DNA of 10,188 bases from JBIKIW01 sp044361365 (GTDB taxonomy: Bacteria > Patescibacteriota > JACMRA01), in NCBI GenBank assembly GCA_044361365.1, contig JBIKIW010000048.1:1-10188 (forward strand), read 5' to 3'. Below, piece by piece: positions 1 to 6,017 of the stretch. The stretch's first letter is position 1. Every line of letters begins with the position of its first letter. A program made the position numbers and the translations under genes. The notes below the pieces were generated by a model. That model did no database searches. It saw nothing but the letters and a program-made list of their open reading frames with translations, and was not told the origin of the DNA.

Positions 1-1
1 T

Positions 2-112
2 CAATTAGAAGAAGAATTGTTTGAATACTGTTGCTATTACAATCATATCAGAAGGCATCAAGGAATAGACAACATGACTCCTTATCAAAAGCTCAATTCT
101 GTCACTGAATAA
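2..112 (+). CDS. Integrase-type transposase, C-terminal fragment
   Basis: The window opens inside this reading frame and shows 36 codons before a TAA stop. The visible tail has the pattern of the C-terminal part of DDE integrase-core transposases (IS3/IS481-like, rve_3 domain): a Phe-Glu-Tyr run, then YYNHIRRHQGI, then MTPYQKL. Family members usually read as YYN-x-x-RPH with a following TP-(Y/x)-E/Q motif; here the usual Pro after the second Arg is replaced by Arg. The catalytic DDE residues would lie upstream, outside the window. Whether the full gene is intact cannot be judged, and I could not identify a matching terminal inverted repeat in the following 160 bases. Confidence 0.75.
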   Translation, partial: QLEEELFEYCCYYNHIRRHQGIDNMTPYQKLNSVTE

Positions 113-159
113 TTTGACATATACAAGAATGACAGTGTGCGAGCTCGTTATTATAGACT

Positions 160-181
160 GTGGATAGCAGCACAAATCCAC
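160..181. other. Small hairpin downstream of the transposase fragment
   Basis: GTGGAT and ATCCAC form a perfect 6-bp inverted repeat around a 10-nt loop. It lies between the transposase stop and the end of the IMP dehydrogenase gene. There is no adjacent T tract, so it is not a normal intrinsic terminator. It could belong to the end of the mobile element; this is only a guess. Confidence 0.25.
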
Positions 182-272
182 CCCATCAACTGCGTTGCCA
201 CCCCTCAAAGAGGAGAATTACTCACTTGTCTTTTTTAATCACGATATGGATTTTGAGCTGACTTTATTAAGT

Positions 273-1421
273 TTACCCTCCAAAATAGCTAGCTCCAGCG
301 TCACGAATAGAAACTGAGTGCGGGTGGCTTTCTTTCAAACCTGCTCCTGTAAGTTTTACAAATCTAGTCTTTTGGTGAAAATCTAGCATATTTCGAGATC
401 CAGTATAGAAAAAACTACCTCGTAAACCTCCTTGAATTTGGCTAAGGAAATTATCAACTTCACCTTTGTAGGGTACCAAGGCTTCAATTCCTTCAGCGAC
501 CATTTTTTTAGGATCAAGGCCTTGTCCGTAGCGGCTATTGCTTCCATCTTTCATAGCTCCAATCGATCCCATTCCGCGGTAGGTTTTGTATTTGCGGTCG
601 TTAACTTCGATTAGTTGACCTGGAGACTCGTCGTAACCAGCGAGCATCGAGCCAAGCATCACACAATCAGCTCCAACAGCTAAAGCCTTAGCCATATCAC
701 CGATTTGTTTGATTCCACCGTCGGCAATAACTTTTACTCCAGCAGGTTTGGCGGCTCTACAAACTTCACTTACAGCGGTAAGTTGCGGCACTCCCATTCC
801 AGTTACAATTCTAGTAGTGCAAATGCTACCAGGTCCAATTCCAACTCTCAAAACATCAGCTCCAGCTTCAATCAATGCCAAAGCTCCTTCGTAGGTGGCA
901 ATACTTCCAGCCATAATTGGAGTGTTTGGGTAAGTACTTTTGATAAATTTAACCGCCTCAATAATCCCTTTAGAATGACCATGAGCCGAATCTACAATCA
1001 ACAAATCCACCCCAGCTTCAACTAGTTTCTCCACCCTTTCTTGCATGTCAGCTCCAATTCCCACAGCCGCTGCAACTTGCAAACGATTTTTGAGGTCTAA
1101 ACTTGCCAAACTATCAGTATTTTTCCAGGTTTCAAAGTTTTTTACTTTGCTTACTTCTGCTGCTTGGTTTTCGATAGAAAGGTTACGGTGAATTACTCCC
1201 AAACCTCCATTTTTAGCCAAATGAATTGCCATTTCAGACATTGTGACGGTATCCATTGGGGAAGAGATAAGTGGTAATTTTAGGGTAATTTCTGGGGTTA
1301 AGTTGGTGGATAAATCTACATCATCGCGGGTAAAATCAGCATAATCTGGCAGTAACAACAAATCATCAAAGGTGTAGCTTTCAGGAAAGGCGATTTTTTG
1401 GCTTAGACTGGGGAGATTCAT
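273..1421 (-). CDS. guaB: IMP dehydrogenase lacking CBS domains
   Basis: IMP dehydrogenase oxidises IMP to XMP with NAD+, the committed step of GMP synthesis in the cytosol. The protein (382 aa from the ATG) shows the N-terminal YTFDDLLLLPDY motif, the SSPMDTVT segment, the catalytic loop GPGSICTTRIVTGMGVPQ with the active-site Cys (residue 201), the DGGIK phosphate-binding region, the GSMLAG segment, and the Arg-Tyr flap dyad in SNSRYGQG. Typical IMPDH has about 490 residues. The difference is the tandem CBS (Bateman) module, normally inserted after the GVIHRN segment. Here a linker of about 25 residues (around 92-116) replaces it, so nucleotide regulation through CBS is absent. The ATG at 1419-1421 is preferred over a TTG two codons upstream. 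No Shine-Dalgarno is visible. GMP reductase is the main alternative, but the length, the flap dyad and the VPYKG motif favour IMPDH. Confidence 0.93.
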   Translation of the reverse strand: MNLPSLSQKIAFPESYTFDDLLLLPDYADFTRDDVDLSTNLTPEITLKLPLISSPMDTVTMSEMAIHLAKNGGLGVIHRNLSIENQAAEVSKVKNFETWKNTDSLASLDLKNRLQVAAAVGIGADMQERVEKLVEAGVDLLIVDSAHGHSKGIIEAVKFIKSTYPNTPIMAGSIATYEGALALIEAGADVLRVGIGPGSICTTRIVTGMGVPQLTAVSEVCRAAKPAGVKVIADGGIKQIGDMAKALAVGADCVMLGSMLAGYDESPGQLIEVNDRKYKTYRGMGSIGAMKDGSNSRYGQGLDPKKMVAEGIEALVPYKGEVDNFLSQIQGGLRGSFFYTGSRNMLDFHQKTRFVKLTGAGLKESHPHSVSIRDAGASYFGG

Positions 1422-1481
1422 ATACAAATGTTAAGTTAAAATTGTTTCCGTAAAAATGGTTTTTAGTCAATTTGGGTCAAT

Positions 1482-1512
1482 AAAAATCCCCCAGCGTTGA
1501 TAACTAGGGGAT
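1482..1512 (-). terminator. Intrinsic terminator after the 1567-1845 gene
   Basis: Read on the minus strand, ATCCCCTAG pairs with CTGGGGGAT (one mismatch) around a 9-nt loop and runs straight into TTTTT. It lies 55 bases after the stop of the small unknown gene and before the IMP dehydrogenase start, so the two same-strand genes are probably separate transcription units. Confidence 0.7.
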
Positions 1513-1566
1513 GGGTAAACTTACTCAGTAGGTTTTACTACTTTTCAGTCTAGCAAAATAGCAAAA

Positions 1567-1845
1567 TTAGTTGAACATTAATTTTTCACACCTCTCAACG
1601 TCTATTAAAGTACCGTCGAGAAATTTTATCATCTCTGGATCCCATTTCTCACAAGTAATGGTTCCAAAGTGGGGAAGCCTATGATCCTCATAATCATTTA
1701 CAGAAGGGAATTGTACCTTCATCAATTCATACAAGTCACAAAGTTTCATAGCATTGTTAAGATCTTTCCACCCAAGCTCTTTACATCTTCTAGTATCCTT
1801 AAGGGTGTTGATATGTAATTTGTAGTATGTTTCCGCAACTTTCAT
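1567..1845 (-). CDS. Hypothetical protein, 92 aa
   Basis: I do not recognise this protein. It starts at an ATG and encodes 92 residues that look soluble: mixed charge, no membrane segment and no signal peptide. It has four Cys (in RRCKE, KLCDL, ITCEK and ERCEK) and a His in DYEDHRLPHFG. The cysteines are far apart and do not form a CxxC zinc site. The first half looks helical (YYKLHINTLKDTRRCKELGW). The reading frame has normal composition, its own downstream terminator, and a 14-bp palindrome 46 bases upstream of the start, which makes it likelier to be a real gene than a chance frame. There is no Shine-Dalgarno before the ATG. Confidence 0.55.
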   Translation of the reverse strand: MKVAETYYKLHINTLKDTRRCKELGWKDLNNAMKLCDLYELMKVQFPSVNDYEDHRLPHFGTITCEKWDPEMIKFLDGTLIDVERCEKLMFN

Positions 1846-1890
1846 GACTATTAACTATTATTTTGCACTATTTACCATAGCATACTCTCT

Positions 1891-1904
1891 CTGTTTGCAA
1901 ACAG
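1891..1904. promoter_or_regulatory. Perfect 14-bp palindrome, possible operator
   Basis: CTGTTTGCAAACAG is identical to its reverse complement. It lies 46 bases upstream of the start of the unknown gene at 1567-1845. On the minus strand a TGCTATGGT sequence (like an extended -10) follows about 12 bases later, so a regulator bound here would touch the promoter region. This is a position argument only; no regulator is encoded nearby. Confidence 0.3.
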
Positions 1905-2040
1905 CATTTCTCGCATAAAATAGGTGTTAATTGATAGCTCAAATTTTTTAGTTGGAGGTTGTTGGTTAAAATTCCCACCCGGGGGATACCGACAGAGCGA
2001 AGTGGCTGGCGGAGGGGGTGGGGAAGTTGCCGTCAAATTA

Positions 2041-2066
2041 CGTAGAGGAGACCTCCTGGTCTCCAT
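2041..2066 (+). repeat. Palindromic repeat, copy 1
   Basis: The sequence begins GTAGAGG and ends CCAT. It forms a perfect 7-bp stem (GGAGACC/GGTCTCC) with loop TCCT. It is flanked by exact 8-bp direct repeats TCAAATTA at 2033-2040 and 2069-2076, which could be a target-site duplication. It shares its ends, but not its stem bases, with copies at 2139, 2204 and 9425. Confidence 0.6.
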
Positions 2067-2138
2067 CATCAAATTATGTGGCAACAGGCGACGGGAATCA
2101 GATTAACTAATAATGAAAAATTGTAATTTAAAAGAAAA

Positions 2139-2164
2139 ATGGCGATCAGGGGATCGCCTCTACA
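2139..2164 (-). repeat. Palindromic repeat, copy 2 (inverted)
   Basis: On the minus strand this reads TGTAGAGG at one end and CCAT at the other. It has a perfect 7-bp stem (GGCGATC/GATCGCC) and a 4-nt loop. The stem sequence differs from copy 1, but pairing is kept. Confidence 0.6.
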
Positions 2165-2203
2165 AAGATATATTAGCCAAAGTCACAAATTTATTATCCA
2201 ACA

Positions 2204-2229
2204 ATGGCGACACGGAGGTCGCCGCTACA
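2204..2229 (-). repeat. Palindromic repeat, copy 3 (inverted)
   Basis: On the minus strand the ends are TGTAGCGG and CCAT, with a 6-bp perfect stem GGCGAC/GTCGCC and a 6-nt loop. It is the same family and orientation as copy 2, 65 bases away. Confidence 0.6.
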
Positions 2230-2242
2230 GGCTGATCAAACT

Positions 2243-2275
2243 CAATTTATAATTAACCATTAGCAATTTATAATT
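2243..2275 (+). repeat. 12-bp direct repeat pair, 21-bp period
   Basis: CAATTTATAATT occurs exactly at 2243-2254 and 2264-2275, separated by 9 bases. This is a short AT-rich tandem-type repeat; no function is visible. Confidence 0.5.
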
Positions 2276-2279
2276 TTTC

Positions 2280-2380
2280 AGCACTTCTCTCAGCGACGCG
2301 AGGGCTTTTAGTCGGGCAAAGCCCGCCTTGTTCATGCTTAGTGTGCCACTAGCACTTCTCTCAGTCGCCGTGGTGCTTTG
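2280..2380 (+). repeat. Pair of 14-bp direct repeats with hairpin potential
   Basis: AGCACTTCTCTCAG occurs exactly at 2280-2293 and 2351-2364, 71 bases apart, and each copy is followed after a diverged stretch by GCTTT. In the second copy AGCAC pairs with GTGCT at 2373-2377. Between the copies GGGCTTT (2302-2308) can pair with AAAGCCC (2318-2324), or CGGGC (2313-2317) with GCCCG (2321-2325); these two hairpins exclude each other. The second copy ends right at the -35 box of the sigma gene promoter. Confidence 0.5.
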
Positions 2381-2406
2381 ACAAACTGAAAAAATAGTTA
2401 TTTAAT
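2378..2406 (+). promoter_or_regulatory. Sigma-70-type promoter for the sigma-TsaE gene
   Basis: A consensus -35 box TTGACA (2378-2383) is followed after exactly 17 bases by TTTAAT (2401-2406), one mismatch from the -10 consensus. Transcription would start near 2413, giving a leader of about 205 bases before the GTG start. It is the best promoter match I found in the window. Confidence 0.6.
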
Positions 2407-2571
2407 ATGGAAATAACATCACGGACTTATTAGTCTTGTTCGGTTCGGTACCGTTTTATCGATCAGCTTTCTAACTCAAATCTTTTATAGAAGATCAAAA
2501 TCTATTATCTAAAATATTCTGTTTAAACTCATTTTTGAGCATAAAATAGACTTCAAAACAAATATTATTGG

Positions 2572-2593
2572 TTTAAATTAAATTTAAATTAAG
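2572..2593 (+). repeat. Tandem 11-bp AT-only repeat before the sigma gene
   Basis: TTTAAATTAAA is followed at once by TTTAAATTAAG, one mismatch in 11. The unit is about one helical turn and ends 26 bases before the start codon. It lies inside the inferred leader. It may be a curved or protein-binding site; the function is unknown. Confidence 0.4.
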
Positions 2594-2619
2594 CTTTATA
2601 AAACATTAAAATTTTTCCT

Positions 2620-4848
2620 GTGTCTGCTAAACAATCCATTGCTGAAATACTTCAAGCACAACAAGCAAATTCTCCTAAAAAAGAAAAACGAGCCAAAAAA
2701 TCTTCTGCTGATCGAAAGCGACTTACAATAGGTTCAGCTAAATCTTCAAAAGCAAAAATTCCTAAAATTACCAAAATATTTAAGGCAAAACCACCCAAGC
2801 TCGAAGACATGAGCGATAGCGATAGAGCAGTTGCCGAGCAAAAAATTCTGGCTAGAGCTACAGCCGCCGCCAAACCAAAAGTAGGAGGGAAGGGGAAAGA
2901 CTTTTTGGATGACGATACCTATGTAGATCCAAGATCACCGAAAGCAAATGAATTGGTTACTCGTAAAGGTATTTTGGGTTTAAATTTGATTTCTACTTCA
3001 GATTTGAATCGTCAGGCTGCCCTTCAAGATGAGAGTATTGAGCAACGAGGAAGTCGAAGATACAGACTTACAGACGATGGTGTAAAGGTAAAAATGAAAA
3101 AGATTACTAAGAAAAGGGAGAGTAAAAATAAAAATAAAAAGCTAAAAAGGTTTATTGAAAATGACGCTTCTTTGTATCCAGTTTTTCAGTCCCAACCGAT
3201 TGAGTTTCAGCAAGAAATGGTGGATATCGTAAAGCAAGGTATTACCCGAGGTTTTATTACGGAAGATGAAATTTTACACATTTTACCTGAGCCTGAAAAC
3301 TATATTGAACTTTTGGAAGATATTTTTGATTTGGCTGAAGATTCTGGAGCTCCAATCAGTTTTGCCAGTACTTTAGATAATTTGTGGAGTGAGCTTGATG
3401 CTGATGATGAAGAGCTAAGACAAGAAAAGGAGTTGGCTTCGAAGCTTTCAGGTAGTTTGGCTGGAGATGTTGGTGGTCAGGAATTAAACGACGATGCGGT
3501 TCAAAACTACATCCGTGATATTTCTCGCTATCCTTTGCTTAATAAAGACATGGAAGTTGAGCTTGCTAAAAGAATCGAACAGGGAGATCAAGCTGCTAAA
3601 AGAGAGCTTAATAATGCCAATTTGCGTTTGGTTGTGCATGCTGCCAAAAAATATATGGGTCGAAATTTAGCCTTTTTGGATTTGATTCAAGAGGGAAATA
3701 TCGGGCTTTTACGTGCGGTAGAAAAATTTGACTGGAGAAGGGGTTATAAATTCTCAACTTACGCGAGTTATTGGATTGAACAAAGTATTCGAAGGGCTTT
3801 GGCTGATCAAAGTCGTCCCGTCCGTTTGCCAGTACACGTGGAGGAAAAACTAAACCGATTTAGGAGAGAAAAAAGAGCTATGATTGACGAGCTTGGAAGA
3901 GAGCCTACAGATGACGAACTTTCTGAAAAACTGGAGGTGGACATGGATACGATTTATTATTTTAAAAGAATTTCTCAGGACACAGTTTCTATTGATACAA
4001 TGGTAGGTTATAGCGAAGACAGTGATACCCAAATGGTGGAAATGATTGAGGATGAAACTAGTGCCCAACCAATTGACGCCGCTTCTAGCAGAATGCTTCG
4101 AGCTCATGTAATGAATATCGTTGATGATGTCCTTGAACCAAGAGAAAAAAAAGTAATTTTACTCAGGTTTGGACTAGATGGAACTGGAATTGCTCATACA
4201 CTTGAGGAAATTGGAGAGGTTTTTCATGTAACCAGAGAAAGGGTGCGACAGATTGAAGAAGTTGCCTTAAACAAAATCCGAACCCACAATCAAAGTTTCA
4301 AATTAGTGGACTTCTTGGAAGGAGTGCATCCACAAAGCTTTAAATCTCAACCTGGAAAGGAAGATGCGGCTGACAACCTTGAAATCCCTTGGACAAAGAA
4401 AATTTTGACAGATAAATTGGTAGAAATTGTTACTAACAACATAATTGCCAAAGAATACTCATTGATTTTCTTAAGAGGAGAAATGGGAACGGGTAAAACC
4501 ACGCTTGTAAAGATGATCTGCAACAGATTAGGAGTGAGTGATGAAGTAACATCACCAACCTTTAGTTTGCTACAAAAATACGGACTAAAGAAAACTTCTG
4601 CTGCTAAAAAAGCCGACTACGAAAAAGTGGCCCACTTCGACCTTCACAGACTTAGCAAAGTAAAAGAAGAAGATAAAGGCTGGATTGAAGAAGATTTGAT
4701 TGATGCAACTAATATTTGTTTTGTGGAATGGCCAGAAAAACTACTTAAAGATCAACCTTTTATGAAGTTCTTGGGAAGAAATTATCTAATTATCGACTGT
4801 AAGATTGGTAAAAAGAACGAGTATTATTATAGGATTAGGAAGGAGTAA
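2620..4848 (+). CDS. rpoD-tsaE: Primary-type sigma-70 factor fused to a TsaE ATPase
   Basis: The 742-aa protein joins two normally separate proteins. Residues 1-180 are a Lys/Ser/Ala-rich, probably disordered extension. Residues about 183-245 resemble sigma region 1.1 (QGITRGFITEDEILHILPE). Region 1.2 begins near 291 (DAVQNYIRDISRYPLL), region 2 spans 323-405 (LIQEGNIGLLRAVEKFDWRRG, then FSTYASYWIEQSIRRAL), region 3 spans 406-485, and region 4 has the helix-turn-helix TLEEIGEVFHVTRERVRQIE (527-546). Region 4 ends near LVDFLE (567), where sigma-70 factors normally stop. After a linker of about 20 residues follows TsaE: Walker A GEMGTGKTT (620-628), TSPTF (644-648), HFDLHR (672-677) and FVEWPEKL (701-708). 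TsaE is the ATPase that works with TsaB and TsaD in making t6A on ANN-decoding tRNAs. The -10-reading helix differs from E. coli: the positions of W433, R436 and T440 are Tyr, Glu and Arg, while Q437 is kept. The start is GTG without a Shine-Dalgarno. No ATG lies at the domain junction, so separate translation of TsaE would need GTG or TTG. Confidence 0.93.
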   Translation: MSAKQSIAEILQAQQANSPKKEKRAKKSSADRKRLTIGSAKSSKAKIPKITKIFKAKPPKLEDMSDSDRAVAEQKILARATAAAKPKVGGKGKDFLDDDTYVDPRSPKANELVTRKGILGLNLISTSDLNRQAALQDESIEQRGSRRYRLTDDGVKVKMKKITKKRESKNKNKKLKRFIENDASLYPVFQSQPIEFQQEMVDIVKQGITRGFITEDEILHILPEPENYIELLEDIFDLAEDSGAPISFASTLDNLWSELDADDEELRQEKELASKLSGSLAGDVGGQELNDDAVQNYIRDISRYPLLNKDMEVELAKRIEQGDQAAKRELNNANLRLVVHAAKKYMGRNLAFLDLIQEGNIGLLRAVEKFDWRRGYKFSTYASYWIEQSIRRALADQSRPVRLPVHVEEKLNRFRREKRAMIDELGREPTDDELSEKLEVDMDTIYYFKRISQDTVSIDTMVGYSEDSDTQMVEMIEDETSAQPIDAASSRMLRAHVMNIVDDVLEPREKKVILLRFGLDGTGIAHTLEEIGEVFHVTRERVRQIEEVALNKIRTHNQSFKLVDFLEGVHPQSFKSQPGKEDAADNLEIPWTKKILTDKLVEIVTNNIIAKEYSLIFLRGEMGTGKTTLVKMICNRLGVSDEVTSPTFSLLQKYGLKKTSAAKKADYEKVAHFDLHRLSKVKEEDKGWIEEDLIDATNICFVEWPEKLLKDQPFMKFLGRNYLIIDCKIGKKNEYYYRIRKE

Positions 4849-5207
4849 TTGTAATAATCTAAAATCATTTTACAGCCAACCTTTTTGTGTTATGGTGTAG
4901 GTTTATGGGTATTAATTTACCTAAACAACCCAAGCCTAAGTAACCCTTTGCATTCGGTTTTTAAGCTGTTGCAATTTTAATGGGTGTTTCAGAGAAAACC
5001 GTAAAATCTGTTTTGCAAAATTCAGCTACCATAACGGGTCTTACAAGATCAATTAGCGAATCTGAAATTAACAAATCATCAGGGGACGGGGAAGGTTCAT
5101 GAATTCTATACTCAAACCTAAATTAAAATATAGGAAGAGAAAAGACTGTAAATGTTTGAATGGGGTGAGTTTTGTGGGCTTTGAGTATAATTGGCTATCA
5201 GTAAATT
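4849..5207. other. Convergent intergenic region, no clear gene
   Basis: These 359 bases lie between the convergent ends of the sigma-TsaE gene and the dioxygenase gene. A 40-codon ATG frame (4980-5102, +) and a 54-codon open frame without a good start (4961-5122, -) overlap each other; neither resembles a known family and I do not call either. A 12-codon frame starts near 4904. Weak inverted repeats such as AACCT/AGGTT (about 4879-4904) lack a following T tract, so I see no convincing terminator for either neighbour. Confidence 0.4.
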
Positions 5208-5366
5208 TTACTCCACCAAAAACGACAACATTGAAATTGAACCGTTTTGAATTTGTTTATATAAAACAGAAGTTTTGTCGGTTTCAGAAATTGTTCCCAA
5301 AAAATATACAAACGGCCAATAATGCTCGGGAGTTGGAGCAGCGAGGTTTCCATTTTTAAGTTTAGT
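5208..5366 (-). pseudogene. Detached C-terminus of the dioxygenase gene, in frame after TAA
   Basis: Reading on in the same frame past the TAA at 5367-5369 gives 52 more residues and then a normal TAA. They contain NLAAPTPEHYWPFVYFLG and NGSISMLSFLVE, the characteristic C-terminal end of the LigB/YgiD (DODA) dioxygenase family (PTPEHYLPLLY ... GSISM). With this segment the protein is 258 positions long, matching the family's usual 260 or so. The segment has no start codon suited to separate expression and lies in an intergenic-looking stretch. It is best read as the tail of the same gene, cut off by one stop codon. From family knowledge, the His in PTPEHY is one of the metal-site residues, so a protein ending at the TAA should lack activity unless the stop is read through. 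Confidence 0.85.
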
Positions 5367-5984
5367 TTAGTCTATTATATCAACAAATTTACGATTCAAA
5401 GTTTTCTCGATTATCAAATTTTCAAATTCTGTTGCCCATTTTTGAGGTGTAGCTGTGGAGCTAAAATCTAAAAATTCAAAATTGTGAATAACATTTCCAC
5501 TGAAAATTAAAGTCACATTTTCTTCTCGTAGTTTGGTTAGTTTCTGCCCGATTTCAAAACGTTCTTGCGGAGTCAGGTTTATATTTAAACTGAGCTGAGC
5601 AACTTCAATTTTTTCTTTTGGAAATAAGATTTTTAAAACACCCCAAGCACCATGGTCCAAACCTTTGGTTGAATTGAAAACAACTTTATTAGGACTTAAA
5701 ACATCTTGAACTTTTTGAGATAAATTTTTATTTCCTTTAGCTTTATAGGTTGTATTGTACAATTCCTGAGGAAATCCACCAAAATCATAAATTATAGGTA
5801 AGATTTCATCAGAGTAGGTTATTTCAGTTTGCCCAGAAGTCAGCCAATGAGCTGATAAAATAAGTACTTTTGGAATGTTTTCTAGTTTTTCTGAAAAGGT
5901 TTTAAGGCTTTTGGTGTAGTTGTTTTTCTCTACGATATTCATCGGCGAACCATGTCCAATAAACAGAGATTTCGCCTTAAACAT
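5367..5984 (-). CDS. LigB/YgiD-type extradiol dioxygenase, truncated by in-frame TAA
   Basis: The predicted 205-aa product is the N-terminal four fifths of a class III extradiol ring-cleavage dioxygenase of the 4,5-DOPA dioxygenase (YgiD) group, which open catechol-type rings using a metal held by histidines. Visible family motifs are FIGHGSPMN (His11), LILSAHWLTSG (His46), YDFGGFPQELY, GLDHGAWGVL (His111), AQLSLN, and FSGNVIHNFEF (His167). The frame stops at codon 206, just before the conserved PTPEHY metal-site motif, which continues in frame after the stop. The TAA falls where I expect a Tyr codon (LIxY in the family; here IID-stop-TKL), so a single TAT/TAC to TAA change would explain it. 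The start ATG is 33 bases after the stop of the upstream reductase gene, suggesting a two-gene operon. The substrate is unknown. A sequencing error, a recent pseudogene or readthrough are all possible. Confidence 0.85.
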   Translation of the reverse strand: MFKAKSLFIGHGSPMNIVEKNNYTKSLKTFSEKLENIPKVLILSAHWLTSGQTEITYSDEILPIIYDFGGFPQELYNTTYKAKGNKNLSQKVQDVLSPNKVVFNSTKGLDHGAWGVLKILFPKEKIEVAQLSLNINLTPQERFEIGQKLTKLREENVTLIFSGNVIHNFEFLDFSSTATPQKWATEFENLIIEKTLNRKFVDIID

Positions 5985-6017
5985 AAAAAGTTTGGTTTAA
6001 TTTCCAGTAATCAAACT

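Larger units (their letters stand above)
1846..2619. other. Long intergenic region rich in short repeats
   Basis: These 774 bases separate two divergent genes and contain no convincing coding frame. From left to right they hold a 14-bp palindrome, a GC-rich patch (about 1975-2060) unlike its AT-rich surroundings, three copies of a palindromic repeat, a 12-bp direct repeat pair near 2243-2275, a 14-bp direct repeat pair at 2280 and 2351, a GGGCTTT/AAAGCCC inverted repeat (2302-2324), a sigma-70-type promoter, and an AT-rich leader of about 200 bases in front of the sigma-TsaE gene. Short frames over the GC-rich patch on both strands are Pro- or Gly-rich and look like by-products of base composition. 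Confidence 0.6.

Noticed and set aside
5..208. A 67-codon minus-strand frame at the left edge
   Set aside because: It is antisense to the transposase C-terminus read on the plus strand, which carries recognisable family motifs.
1872..2106. Pro-rich and Gly-rich frames on both strands over the GC-rich patch
   Set aside because: They overlap each other and the palindromic repeat copy 1, and their composition follows the local base skew rather than a protein pattern.
2041..2229. A CRISPR array formed by the three closely spaced palindromes
   Set aside because: The units differ in stem sequence and orientation and have unequal spacing with no constant direct repeat, and no cas gene is present.
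4879..4904. A terminator for the sigma-TsaE gene from AACCT/AGGTT
   Set aside because: The stem has only five pairs with a long loop, and no T tract follows.
4980..5102. A 40-codon frame from ATG with a helix-turn-helix-like stretch (VSEKTVKSVLQ)
   Set aside because: It is too short, has no supporting neighbour, and an equally open frame lies on the opposite strand.
5099..5359. An 86-codon plus-strand frame beginning with an ATGA overlap to a 40-codon frame, looking like coupled small genes
   Set aside because: Most of it (5208 onward) is antisense to the clearly recognisable dioxygenase C-terminus on the minus strand, so the ATGA overlap is most likely chance.
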